From: Xanthomonas cissicola
GTDB lineage: Bacteria; Pseudomonadota; Gammaproteobacteria; Xanthomonadales; Xanthomonadaceae
Assembly (NCBI RefSeq): GCF_008801575.1
Contig: NZ_VZPL01000003.1
Coordinates: 120,266-184,265, forward strand
DNA length: 64,000 nt
Direction: 5' to 3'
Part shown: one piece after another, positions 56,169 to 63,839 of the stretch
Layout: each line of letters opens with the position of its first letter
How positions within the stretch are numbered: position 1 is the first letter of the stretch
Notes under the pieces: generated by a model
Seen by the model: only the letters and a program-made list of their open reading frames with translations
The model's database searches: none
What the model was told of the DNA's origin: nothing
Made by a program: the position numbers and the translations under genes

Positions 56169-56939
56169 ATGGCCACACGCGACGTCGTTTTCCCGCAGGG
56201 GCGCCACGCCCTGTACGAGCGCCACCATTACTCGCCGGCGGTACGCGCCGACGGCCTGCTGTTTGTCGCCGGCCAGGTCGGCAGCCGCGAAGACGGCTCG
56301 CCCGAACCCGAGCTGGACGCGGAAATTGCCCGCGCCTTCGTCAACCTGCAGGCCGACACAGGCTCGGCTGCACGCCCGTCCAGCTTCAATCTGGATACCG
56401 AATTGCCCAGTGGCTGTGCCGGGCAGACGTCCACGGCCTCGTATGCCAGCGTGCGTTCCGGCTATGACCGCGGACATCTGGTGACGTCCAACCACATGGA
56501 CTACAACGCGACCTACATCCGCCGCGCCAACCTCATGAGCAACATCGTGCCGCAGGTGGCCACCTTCAATCAGGGCATCTGGGTGCAGGCAGAGAACGTG
56601 GCCGAGTGCTATCGGGACATCGCCAGCGTGCAGGTGTACGGCGGAGTGATCTACAGCGACACCAGCAACGATTACTTCCTCAGCAGCCACGGCATCCGCA
56701 CGCCGGATTTCTTCTGGAAGACCGTCATCACCGCCAACCCGAGCGGCGGCTCGCGCGCCATCAGCTGGCTGATTCCCAATAGTGCCAACCTAGGCTCGCT
56801 GGACAGCTATATCGTCAGCATCGACGAACTCGAAGACCTCTACGGCGCCAGCACCATCGGCATCAGCGCACCGGCGGCTGTCAAAGCCATGCTGCCGTCC
56901 ACCACCTGGCCGCAGCCGAGCAATTGCGACCTGGGCTGA
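56169..56939 (+). CDS. Chimeric gene: RidA N-terminus fused to a NucA-type DNA/RNA endonuclease
   Basis: This 256-residue frame joins two unrelated halves. Residues 1-61 are the beginning of a RidA/YjgF protein (YSPAVRADGLLFVAGQVGSR, then AEIARAFVNLQ). From about residue 63 the sequence is a NucA-type nonspecific nuclease with the catalytic DRGH motif (SGYDRGHLVTSNHMD), the metal Asn region (LMSNIVPQVATFNQGIW) and TPDFFWKTVI. The nuclease lacks its signal peptide and first strands; RidA lacks its second half and catalytic Arg. The join lies at about 56349-56358 (CTGCAGGCCG). An in-frame deletion fusion is the simplest reading; function is doubtful. Confidence 0.8.
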   Translation: MATRDVVFPQGRHALYERHHYSPAVRADGLLFVAGQVGSREDGSPEPELDAEIARAFVNLQADTGSAARPSSFNLDTELPSGCAGQTSTASYASVRSGYDRGHLVTSNHMDYNATYIRRANLMSNIVPQVATFNQGIWVQAENVAECYRDIASVQVYGGVIYSDTSNDYFLSSHGIRTPDFFWKTVITANPSGGSRAISWLIPNSANLGSLDSYIVSIDELEDLYGASTIGISAPAAVKAMLPSTTWPQPSNCDLG

Positions 56940-56964
56940 GCCGCCCTGCATCCACGGCATGACG

Positions 56965-56990
56965 CCCAGCCCGGCCTGTGCCGGGTTGGG
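56965..56990 (+). terminator. Hairpin after the nuclease chimera
   Basis: CCCAGCCCGGC (56965-56975) pairs with 56980-56990 around CTGT, with one G-U pair. No long T-tract follows. It was probably the terminator of the original nuclease gene. Confidence 0.55.
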
Positions 56991-57110
56991 TCACGGCGTG
57001 GCGAGCGATGCGTGCATGGCGTCATGCCGCGTGTGACAGCCTACGCGCACCTCGACGCGCCCATCGCGGAGCCGGCATGCCGGTGGAATGGATGGCGGGC
57101 GCGGGCACCG

Positions 57111-57120
57111 GACATATGTC
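57111..57120. promoter_or_regulatory. Perfect palindrome GACATATGTC upstream of the hydrolase gene
   Basis: GACATATGTC is a perfect ten-base palindrome, followed by related half-sites AGATGTGTC and CCACATTTGTC, and CGACATATGC again at about 57181. The cluster lies 50 bases ahead of the hydrolase start and resembles a repressor operator. The binding protein is unknown. Confidence 0.35.
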
Positions 57121-57168
57121 AGATGTGTCAGCACTGCCACATTTGTCGGCGAGGTCTGCGCTGTTTTG

Positions 57169-58014
57169 ATGACCAATAGCCGACATATGCTTGATCGCAC
57201 TCTCGCTACCACTCCTGCGATCACGCTCATGCCATCGTCCTTATCTGCCAACGCCGGCCTCGCCTTGCTGAGTGCCCTGTCGATCTTCGCGGCCAGCCCG
57301 GCAACTGCCGCACCTGTGCAGGGCTTGCCCACCATCGTGCTGGTGCATGGCGCATTTGCCGATGGCTCCAGCTGGTCGGGCGTGATCGGCGCGTTGCAGC
57401 GCCAGGGCTATCGCGTCACCGCGGTACAGAATCCGCTCACTTCGCTGGCGGACGACGTCGCTGCGACCCGTCGCGTGCTGGAGCGACAACGCGGCGACGT
57501 ACTGCTGGTCGGGCACTCCTGGGGCGGCGCGGTGGTGACCGAGTCGGGCAACGCCGATAACGTCAAAGGCATCGTCTATCTGTCGGCCCTGGTACCCGAT
57601 ACCGGCGAGTCGGTCGGCACGCTGCTGGCACGCCTGAAAGCGCCGATGGAAGGTCTGCAGCCGGATGCGCATGGCCTGGTCTGGCTCGACGATGCGGAGG
57701 CCTACCAGCATGTGATGGCCACCGATGTGCCGCTGGCCAAGGTCAGGCAGCTTGCCGCCGTCCAGCAACCGATGACCGCCGCCGCATTCGACGATACGGT
57801 CAAGCAGGCTGCGTGGCATCGCAAACCGACGTGGTACCTGATCACCGACAACGACAATGCGTTGCGTCCGGATGTGCAGCGCGCCATCGCCAAACAGATC
57901 GGCGCCACCAGCACCAGCATCGCATCCAGCCATCTTTCGCTGGTAGCGCAGCCCGCCAAGGTGGCCGAGTTCATTGCACGTGCCGCGCGCTCCATCGGTA
58001 CTCCATCGCAGTGA
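57169..58014 (+). CDS. Alpha/beta hydrolase, probably exported
   Basis: This protein of up to 281 residues has a signal peptide (GLALLSALSIFAASPATAA) and an alpha/beta hydrolase fold. The oxyanion region is IVLVHGAFADGSSW, the nucleophile Ser lies in VGHSWGGAVV, and the catalytic His is in SSHLSLV near the end. The overall pattern is the EstC/salicylate-esterase-like branch seen in many proteobacteria. The start is uncertain: ATG 57169, 57187 or 57229 are all possible, the last giving the most usual signal peptide. The substrate is unknown. Confidence 0.85.
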   Translation: MTNSRHMLDRTLATTPAITLMPSSLSANAGLALLSALSIFAASPATAAPVQGLPTIVLVHGAFADGSSWSGVIGALQRQGYRVTAVQNPLTSLADDVAATRRVLERQRGDVLLVGHSWGGAVVTESGNADNVKGIVYLSALVPDTGESVGTLLARLKAPMEGLQPDAHGLVWLDDAEAYQHVMATDVPLAKVRQLAAVQQPMTAAAFDDTVKQAAWHRKPTWYLITDNDNALRPDVQRAIAKQIGATSTSIASSHLSLVAQPAKVAEFIARAARSIGTPSQ

Positions 58015-58053
58015 GCGCACGGACCCAGCGTGTCGCGGCGGGCCCTGCATGCG

Positions 58054-58980
58054 CTAGCCCGACACGCCGTGTTCGGCGCTCTCCAGCACCGCAGGCAGGG
58101 CGTCGACCAGGAACTCGATCAAGGCGCGCACGCCCGGCGCCAGTCCGCGACGCGAGGGATACACGGCGTGTAGTTGATGCACCGGCAACGTGTGGTCGCC
58201 CAACAGCACCACCAGTTCGCCACGGGCGATGCTGCCCCTGCACAGGGCCAGCGGCAACTGCGCCACGCCCATGCCGGCCAACGCAGCGTGGTGCAGCAGC
58301 TCGACGTCCTCGGTGAACAAGCGCGAACGGTAGTCCACCAGTTCGCTGGTGCCTTGCGGGCTGGTGAGCCGCCACCGGGGCGGCTCGCCATTGACGCCAC
58401 GCGGGCCCATTCCCAGTACCTCGTGCAATGCCGCGGCAGAGGCGAACGGCCCATGCGCGTGCACGAAGCCTGGGCTTGCCACCAAGACCTGCCGGCTGAC
58501 GCCGAACGAACGCAGGATCAAGCCCGAATCGTCCAGGCTCGAACGCACCCGTATCGCCACGTCGATGCTTTCGGCAATCGGTTCCACCCGGCGACTGGTC
58601 AGCTCCAGATCCACCTGCACGTCCGGATGCGTCAACAAAAAGCGCGGCAAGAGCTCGGCCAGAAACAGATGCGCCACACCGGTCGGGCAGCTCACCCGGA
58701 TCCGGCCGGAGGGATGCTGCGTGGCGCGCTCGGCCACATCCAGCGCCCATTGCGCCGAGCGGGTGATGGATTTGCAGTGCGTATAGAACTCGGCACCGAC
58801 TTCGGTGAGGCTGACCGCACGGGTTGAACGCTGCAACAGCCGCACGCCCAGGCGTTGCTCCAGATCTGCCACCCGCCGGCTGACCTTGGAGCGGGGAAAT
58901 CCCAATGCGCGACCGGCCGCCGAGAAGCTGCCGTGGTCGACCACCGCCACCAGCAGCGCGAAGTCGTTGAGGTCTTCCAT
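58054..58980 (-). CDS. LysR-family transcriptional regulator, divergent from azoR
   Basis: This 308-residue regulator starts at ATG 58980 (MEDLNDFALLVAVVDHGSF). The helix-turn-helix is SFSAAGRALGFPRSKVSRRV with wing LLQRSTRAVSLTE; the effector domain follows. It is divergently transcribed from the azoreductase/YciI pair with about 130 bp between, the classic arrangement of a LysR regulator and its target operon. It probably senses quinones or related electrophiles (inference). Confidence 0.92.
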   Translation of the reverse strand: MEDLNDFALLVAVVDHGSFSAAGRALGFPRSKVSRRVADLEQRLGVRLLQRSTRAVSLTEVGAEFYTHCKSITRSAQWALDVAERATQHPSGRIRVSCPTGVAHLFLAELLPRFLLTHPDVQVDLELTSRRVEPIAESIDVAIRVRSSLDDSGLILRSFGVSRQVLVASPGFVHAHGPFASAAALHEVLGMGPRGVNGEPPRWRLTSPQGTSELVDYRSRLFTEDVELLHHAALAGMGVAQLPLALCRGSIARGELVVLLGDHTLPVHQLHAVYPSRRGLAPGVRALIEFLVDALPAVLESAEHGVSG

Positions 58981-59111
58981 CTGAATCAAACCCCACGCAA
59001 GGAGGCCGTCATTGTCCTGCCAGGCAGGACAGCTTGTCATACGCCAGCGACCTACCTGCGCACGGGACCACTCCGTACAGTGCCGCCACCGACCACAGCA
59101 ACGAGCCCACC

Positions 59112-59750
59112 ATGCGCTTGCTCCATCTCGATTCCAGCATCCTGACCGACACGTCGGTCTCCCGTCGGCTCACCGCCCAGGTGGTGCAGGACCTGCACGC
59201 GGCGATTGGCGATCTCCATGCCACCTATCGCGACCTTGCCGCGGCTCCCATCGCGCACCTTTCCGGCGCGATTGCTGCCGGCTTCCGCCCACTGCCGCAA
59301 CCCGCCAGCGACGCGGCGTCGGTGGCCGAACATGCGTTGTCCGAGCAGCTGGTGGACGAATTCCTCGCCAGCGACATCGTGGTGATCGGCGCACCGATGT
59401 ACAACTTTTCGGTGCCGACCCAACTCAAGGCCTGGATCGATCGCATCGCCCAGCCCGGCCGCACGTTTCGCTATACCGCGAACGGGCCCGAAGGCCTGGC
59501 CGGCGGCAAGCAGCTGATCGTGGCGTCATCGCGTGGGGGCATGTACGCGCAAGGGCCGATGGCTTCACTGGATTTTCAGGAGGCGTACCTGACCGCCACA
59601 TTCGGCTTTCTAGGCGTGCGCGACGTGTACTTTGTGCGCGCGGAAAATCAGTCGCGCGGTCCAGGGCCGGCTGCGGCAGCATTGATCAGTGCGCAGGCAT
59701 CCATCGCCGATCTCGTGCGCAGTGTCGTGCACACACGCGTGGAGGCCTGA
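59112..59750 (+). CDS. azoR: FMN-dependent NADH-azoreductase
   Basis: This 212-residue flavodoxin-like enzyme reduces azo compounds and quinones with NADH, protecting against electrophile stress. The N-terminal phosphate loop is LHLDSSILTDTSVSRRLT, the FMN motif is APMYNFSVPTQLKAWIDRI, and FRYTANGPEGLAGGK and SSRGGMY complete the site. ATG 59112 is at the usual position. It is followed after three bases by the YciI-family gene and is divergent from a LysR gene. Confidence 0.93.
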   Translation: MRLLHLDSSILTDTSVSRRLTAQVVQDLHAAIGDLHATYRDLAAAPIAHLSGAIAAGFRPLPQPASDAASVAEHALSEQLVDEFLASDIVVIGAPMYNFSVPTQLKAWIDRIAQPGRTFRYTANGPEGLAGGKQLIVASSRGGMYAQGPMASLDFQEAYLTATFGFLGVRDVYFVRAENQSRGPGPAAAALISAQASIADLVRSVVHTRVEA

Positions 59751-59753
59751 GCC

Positions 59754-60038
59754 ATGTTGCATCTCATCACCCTCACCTATCGTGTCGCCCCGCCGGCATT
59801 GGCCGCACATCTGGACGCCCACAAGCAATGGCTGCGGAAGCATATCGACACTGGGCTGTTCCTCGCGGCCGGCCCATTGGCCGATGGTCTTGGCGGCATC
59901 GTGCTGGCAAACAGCACCGATGCCTCGGCACTGGATCGGGTCGTGGCGCAAGACCCGTTCGTGCTGCATCAGTTGGTGGATGTCGGCGTACGCCGTTTCG
60001 AGCCCGCGCTGCGTGCCAAAGGGTTTTTGCCTGGTTGA
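59754..60038 (+). CDS. YciI-family protein
   Basis: This 94-residue ferredoxin-like protein has a typical YciI layout: LITLTYRVAPPALAAHLDAH with conserved His/Asp, LRKHIDTGLFLAAGPLAD, and a C-terminal part VVAQDPFVLHQLVDVGVRRF. The conserved His and Asp may be catalytic in some members; the family's biochemical role is unclear. It is co-transcribed with azoR (three bases apart). Confidence 0.88.
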   Translation: MLHLITLTYRVAPPALAAHLDAHKQWLRKHIDTGLFLAAGPLADGLGGIVLANSTDASALDRVVAQDPFVLHQLVDVGVRRFEPALRAKGFLPG

Positions 60039-60142
60039 ATAAGACGATGCCGATGGGATGCGACGCCACGCGCAGGGCCTGCGTCGTAGCGACACAGGCG
60101 TCGTTGTCAAACGCGACCTGCAGGCATGTCGACGCGTGCAGG

Positions 60143-60478
60143 CTAGGGCGCGGCGCCACTTGCCGCAAACCACGCGGCGTACGGGGTGTTCTTGACCAGA
60201 TGCCGGTTGAAATCCTTGGCACCATCGCTCCACCACACCGTGCCGCGCTCACCCAAGGCGACCTTGGCTGCATCGACCGCGCGGCGCGCGGCCAGCAGGC
60301 GCTGTGCGTCGTCGTCGCGCTTGGCTGCCTTGACCGCGCGTCGCGCATCCATGAGTGCGCTGACCAACGCGGCACGCACCTCTTCGCTCAGGTGCGGGTT
60401 GCTGGTGCGCCACAGGCGCGCTCGCACGATGAGGTAACGGCCGTCGGGCGTCTTGAGGGGCGTGGTCGCGGCAGTCAT
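60143..60478 (-). CDS. Small conserved hypothetical protein
   Basis: This 111-residue soluble protein starts PDGRYLIVRARLWRTSNP and continues with a Lys/Arg/Ala helix (LMDARRAVKAAKRDDDAQRL) and VWWSDGAKDFNRHLVKNTPY. The YLIVRARLWR strand and central basic helix are consistent across the protein and look like a real fold. I recognise it only as a conserved hypothetical. It is convergent with the YciI gene and on the same strand as DUF1653. Confidence 0.75.
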   Translation of the reverse strand: MTAATTPLKTPDGRYLIVRARLWRTSNPHLSEEVRAALVSALMDARRAVKAAKRDDDAQRLLAARRAVDAAKVALGERGTVWWSDGAKDFNRHLVKNTPYAAWFAASGAAP

Positions 60479-60532
60479 CGCGCGCTCAAGGCCAGGCGCG
60501 CGGTTGCCGCATCGCGGCGGTGCGCGCGGCGC

Positions 60533-60763
60533 TCACTCCACGCGTTCGAAGCGAGCGCGGGAAACACCGTCCACCTCGACCTGCTCGACGAACATCGCAT
60601 ACGGGCGCACCCACAACCCGATATCGCTCTCCAGTGGCCGATACAGCACCAGCGGCTCCAGGGTTTCGCTGCTGCGCACCACCCCGAGCACCTCATAGCG
60701 GCCGCCTTTGAAATGACGGTAATCGCCCAGTGCGATGGAAGGTAACGGCGGCAGAGTGTCCAT
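60533..60763 (-). CDS. DUF1653 domain protein
   Basis: This 76-residue protein matches the DUF1653 pattern: ALGDYRHFKGGRYEVLGVVR, then TLEPLVLYRPLESDIGLWVR and RPYAMFVEQVE. The domain is a small beta barrel, possibly nucleic-acid- or protein-binding. It sits 54 bp upstream of the small hypothetical gene on the same strand. No known pathway. Confidence 0.88.
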   Translation of the reverse strand: MDTLPPLPSIALGDYRHFKGGRYEVLGVVRSSETLEPLVLYRPLESDIGLWVRPYAMFVEQVEVDGVSRARFERVE

Positions 60764-61045
60764 GGCGGTAGCAACGCGATCGAAAGGCCCCGGAGTTTAG
60801 GACCGCAGGCAAGGTGTGGCGAGCCGTCTTGCGTTGAAGCTGGCCGCCGGCGTAACGGCTGACGTCCACAGGCATCGCATTGTCGGCCGGCCGGGTCCAC
60901 CGTGTCGCTGGCCGCCGGCCTTGAAAGACGCGGACCGGCGGCAAATCCAGCGGCGGCCGTGGCACCTCGTGCCGTCGACAGCATCGGATGCCTGTCCTGC
61001 GCCATCAGGTCGCGCAGCAATCGCGTGCCCACCGTAGAACCAAGC

Positions 61046-61225
61046 TCAGGCGTCCTCTTCGTCCTCGTCTTCCTCATCCAGCTCGTCCTCGATGCTGTCG
61101 TCGTCGATCTCGCTGTCCTGCGCAGGCCCGTCCTGCAGCAGGTCTTCGTTCTTGCCCGGTGCCTTGACGCCGTTGGGTGGCGTCGGGTCGTCGATACCCC
61201 GGTTGGCGTTCTGGTTGTTGCTCAT
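61046..61225 (-). CDS. Small very acidic protein
   Basis: This 59-residue protein is dominated by Asp and Glu at its C-terminus (EIDDDSIEDELDEEDEDEED) and Asn/Gly/Pro at the N-terminus (MSNNQNANRGIDDPTPPNGV). A CGGGAG site precedes ATG 61225. It is surely disordered and resembles other small stress-type proteins of the window in style only. The function is unknown. Confidence 0.65.
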   Translation of the reverse strand: MSNNQNANRGIDDPTPPNGVKAPGKNEDLLQDGPAQDSEIDDDSIEDELDEEDEDEEDA

Positions 61226-61422
61226 GGTCAGCTCCCGCGGCAGAAGACCGCCTGCCCACCCTCCTCCCGGCGGTGTGATGCGCACGTGTGCCGCACGCAA
61301 AAAACGCGGCGGCCATCGCAGTATCTGAACCATTCGGGCTTGGGGCCGGATGACGCCGCGCCGGTTTGCATCTGCCCATCGCCTCTCCCCGTAGACAGCA
61401 AGACGCCTACCGAGGAAACACC

Positions 61423-61668
61423 ATGCCGAGCTTGATCAGCGATCTGGAAGACCTGCTCGCCTCCTGGAAGGCCGAGGCACGCACCTTCGACGCCTGCGAC
61501 ATGCCGGCCTCCGCACTGGCCTTTCGCGATTGCCATCGTCGCCTGTACGCGTTGCTGGACGCGCATGCACGCCAATCGGCCTCGCCGACGGCCGCGCTGG
61601 CTGGGCGCGAACAACACAGCTCAGTGACCGAGCTGCAGCCGCGCGCCATCGCGCCAATGGGTCCCTAG
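61423..61668 (+). CDS. Small hypothetical protein
   Basis: This 81-residue protein starts at ATG 61423 behind GAGGAAA. It is helical (ISDLEDLLASWKAEARTFDA, then LAFRDCHRRLYALLDAHARQ) with a short polar tail. The sequence looks protein-like and the ribosome-binding site is good; I do not recognise the family. Its 3' end overlaps the SulP remnant on the other strand. Confidence 0.65.
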   Translation: MPSLISDLEDLLASWKAEARTFDACDMPASALAFRDCHRRLYALLDAHARQSASPTAALAGREQHSSVTELQPRAIAPMGP

Positions 61669-61850
61669 GGTGTCGATCAGCTTGTCGCTGGCCTGATTCA
61701 CGCCAGCCACCTCGACCTCGGCGCCGTGCGCGCGCAGTTTGAGCACCACCCGATCCAGCGCTGCCACTGCACTGATGTCCCAATGCCGGCGAGCACATCG
61801 CCACGCACGTTGCCGAGCCACTGCTGGCGCAGCGGGAAACTTCTGGACAT
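61621..61850 (-). pseudogene. SulP-family anion transporter remnant (both ends joined)
   Basis: The good ribosome-binding site GAGGAG and ATG 61850 open a frame, MSRSFPLRQQWLGNVRGDVL, typical of a SulP N-terminus. At about 61783-61790 the frame changes, and a second frame continues with WDISAVAALDRVVLKLRAHG and VAGVNQASDKLIDTLG, the C-terminal STAS end of SulP proteins. Some 400-500 codons with all membrane helices are missing. A large internal deletion that also broke the frame explains this. It cannot transport. Confidence 0.78.
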
Positions 61851-62112
61851 TGAACTCCTCCGTGCGCCGGCAACCACACGGCGCATTACATGCACGTCAA
61901 ACACCTGGACCTTCGCAGCAACTGCGAGCGCGTGAGGCCTTAGGTCAGGGTGGCGTCATGTGTTCAAGGAGATCGTTCTTGACGAGTGGCGATACTAACG
62001 CGCTCAGGCCAGCCCGAACAACCCGAGGGCGCGCTTGTGTATACGCATCGAACATCAGACAACGATCAACGATGCGCACGCGTGTGCGCAGCCATTGCTG
62101 ACAGCGAGCGGC

Positions 62113-62653
62113 TCAGTCGTCGCTGACCGCACGTTCGCCCATCAGTTCGCGCCCGCGTTTTTTCAGCTCTCCGGCGTAGCGCTTGCGCACGAATCCCTCC
62201 GACAGCACGCCCAGTACCTTGCGATCGCTGTCGATCACGGCCAACTCATCGGCCTGTGTCGTATCGAAGACCTTCATGATCGCCACGATGTCGGCGTCGG
62301 CCAGCAGCACCGCATCGTGGTGCTTGGCATAGTCGCCGACCGGCACGTCTGGCTGCACATTGTCGGCGTAGAGCACGGCCAGCGGCACCACGCCGGCATG
62401 GTGTCCGTCTGCATCGTCCCGCACCATGCGTTGCGTGGAACCCAACGGGAACCGCCGGCGAAATTCAGTCACGCTGATGTCGCACGGTGTGGTTGGCATC
62501 CTTGGGATCATCTTGCCAGCCGACAGATTGCGCACCCAGCCCACATCGTGCGCACTGCGGATGTTTTCGCCGCGCAGATGTGGAGAACGAATAACCCAAC
62601 ACCTGCCGCACGACGGTATTGGCCACCAACACCGCCACCATTACCGCACTGGA
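62113..62653 (-). pseudogene. ClC-type chloride channel remnant (C-terminal part, frameshifted)
   Basis: From about 62653 the minus strand encodes the end of the last membrane helix (SAVMVAVLVANTVVRQVLGY, then SFST). At about 62580 the frame must shift to reach HLRGENIRSAHDVGWVRNLS, consistent with loss of about 11 bases. The rest, to 62113, is an intact pair of CBS-domain elements (VTEFRRRFPLGSTQRMV, ILxxMKVFDTTQADELAVID-like, VLGVLSEGFVRKRYAGEL). The channel core of about 400 residues is missing; instead the map gene ends here. It is a non-functional relic. Confidence 0.75.
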
Positions 62654-63411
62654 GGCACTTCGCCGGGCCGCAAGGTCAACACACGCACGCCAGTACGCGT
62701 CACCGCCACGGTATGCCCGAACTGCGCCGACAATTTGCCATCGCGCGTATGCACCGGCCACTGATCCGGTTGCGAGCGGATCGCCGCACGGCCCTGGTTG
62801 ATCATCGGCTCGATGGTGAACACCATGCCTTCCTGCAATGCCAACCCGGTGCCCGCGTGGCCGTAGTGCAGAATCTGCGGGTCTTCATGCATCTCACGGC
62901 CGATGCCGTGCCCGCAGTATTCCTTGACCACGCTATAGCCGTGCGCACGCGCGTGCCGTGCAATGGCATGGCCGATATCGCCCAAGCGCGCCCCCGGGCG
63001 CACCGCTGCAATCCCTTTCCACATCGCCTGATACGTGGCCTGCACCAGCCGACGCGCTGGGTAAGCGACCTCGCCCACCAGGTACGTAGTACTGGAATCG
63101 GCGATATAGCCATTCTTTTCCAGCGTAATGTCCACGTTGACGATCTGCCCGCTCCGCAACACGTCATCGGCCGATGGCACGCCATGGCACACGACATCGT
63201 CGATGGATGCGTTGAGTACGAATTCGAAACCGTACTGCCCCTTGCTCGCAGGCCGTGCGTCGAGCTCATCGACAATCATGCGCTCGACAAACTCGTTGAG
63301 TTCCAGCGTGCTGCGGCCTTCCAGCGGCAAGCGATCCAGCGCATCGAATACCTGCGCCAGGAGCTGACCAGACACCGCCATCAGCGCGATCTCGTCGGGC
63401 GACTTGATCAC
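62641..63411 (-). CDS. map: Type I methionine aminopeptidase, coupled to a ParD-like gene
   Basis: This 256-residue enzyme of the pita-bread fold removes N-terminal Met. Metal ligands seen are two Asp (IVNVDITLEKNGYIADSST), His in CGHGIGREMHEDP and Glu in FTIEPMINQG. The fifth ligand, Glu in the family motif SAQFEHT, is Gly232 here (SAQFGHT; codon GGG), so activity may be reduced or altered. GTG 63411 overlaps the ParD-like gene's stop (GTGA). Its 3' end runs into the ClC remnant, so the natural C-terminus may have been changed. Confidence 0.9.
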   Translation of the reverse strand: MIKSPDEIALMAVSGQLLAQVFDALDRLPLEGRSTLELNEFVERMIVDELDARPASKGQYGFEFVLNASIDDVVCHGVPSADDVLRSGQIVNVDITLEKNGYIADSSTTYLVGEVAYPARRLVQATYQAMWKGIAAVRPGARLGDIGHAIARHARAHGYSVVKEYCGHGIGREMHEDPQILHYGHAGTGLALQEGMVFTIEPMINQGRAAIRSQPDQWPVHTRDGKLSAQFGHTVAVTRTGVRVLTLRPGEVPPVR

Positions 63412-63620
63412 ACCCGGCCCGGTTTCAAGGCTTGCGGTCGCACGCCCGCCGCGCGCAACTGTTCGGCCACGATCTGCTGAAACGTCGTATCCGGATGCAT
63501 TTCGCACAGCATGCCGACCTTGATCCAGAAATTGGCCTGCGCATTGATCGAGCGGCTACTCACCGTGCACGCACGGCGCAGTTGGTCGTGCAGGTCGTCG
63601 TCGATATTGACGATGCCCAT
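63408..63620 (-). CDS. ParD-like antitoxin-type protein, upstream of map
   Basis: This 70-residue protein has a ribbon-helix-helix start (MGIVNIDDDLHDQLRRACTV, then SSRSINAQANFWIKVGMLCE) like ParD-family antitoxins, then a C-terminal tail. AGGAGCC precedes ATG 63620. Its stop overlaps the map start by four bases. In a classic toxin-antitoxin pair the second gene is the toxin; here that slot holds a methionine aminopeptidase. The palindrome just upstream suggests autoregulation. Confidence 0.88.
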   Translation of the reverse strand: MGIVNIDDDLHDQLRRACTVSSRSINAQANFWIKVGMLCEMHPDTTFQQIVAEQLRAAGVRPQALKPGRV

Positions 63621-63640
63621 GGTGGCTCCTGTTTGATTCG

Positions 63641-63668
63641 ATATACGGATCGTATATGAAACGTATAT
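63641..63668. promoter_or_regulatory. Inverted repeat operator upstream of the ParD-like/map operon
   Basis: ATATACG (63641-63647), a three-base spacer and CGTATAT (63651-63657) form a perfect palindrome, and CGTATAT recurs at 63662-63668. It lies 20-50 bases upstream of the ParD-like start in AT-rich sequence, as expected for an autoregulated ribbon-helix-helix operator overlapping the promoter. Confidence 0.7.
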
Positions 63669-63671
63669 TTG

Positions 63672-63839
63672 CGCGCAATCGCTTCGGAGCGGGGCGCGCC
63701 GTCGAGGGCAATGCCTGTACCTTGTCCTCGTAGGTCAGGGCCTGGCTGTTGTAGCTCAACTGCCGGTTGGCATCATCGAAGCCACTTGCACCTGTGCTGG
63801 CTGCCGGTAGCGCCTGACTACTGAAACCGCCGGTCTGGC
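63672..63839 (-). pseudogene. Apparent RHS/YD-repeat protein fragment
   Basis: A short minus-strand frame next to the IS end contains SGFDDANRQLSYNSQALTYE, close to RHS/YD-repeat units of the type GFDDNNRQLSYNGQ. It has no start or domain context and ends soon. It looks like a leftover of an RHS gene cut by the IS element or by deletion. The match was made by eye. Confidence 0.45.

Noticed and set aside
62035..63480. 481-codon plus-strand frame over the ClC remnant and map
   Set aside because: Antisense; map and CBS motifs are clear on the other strand.
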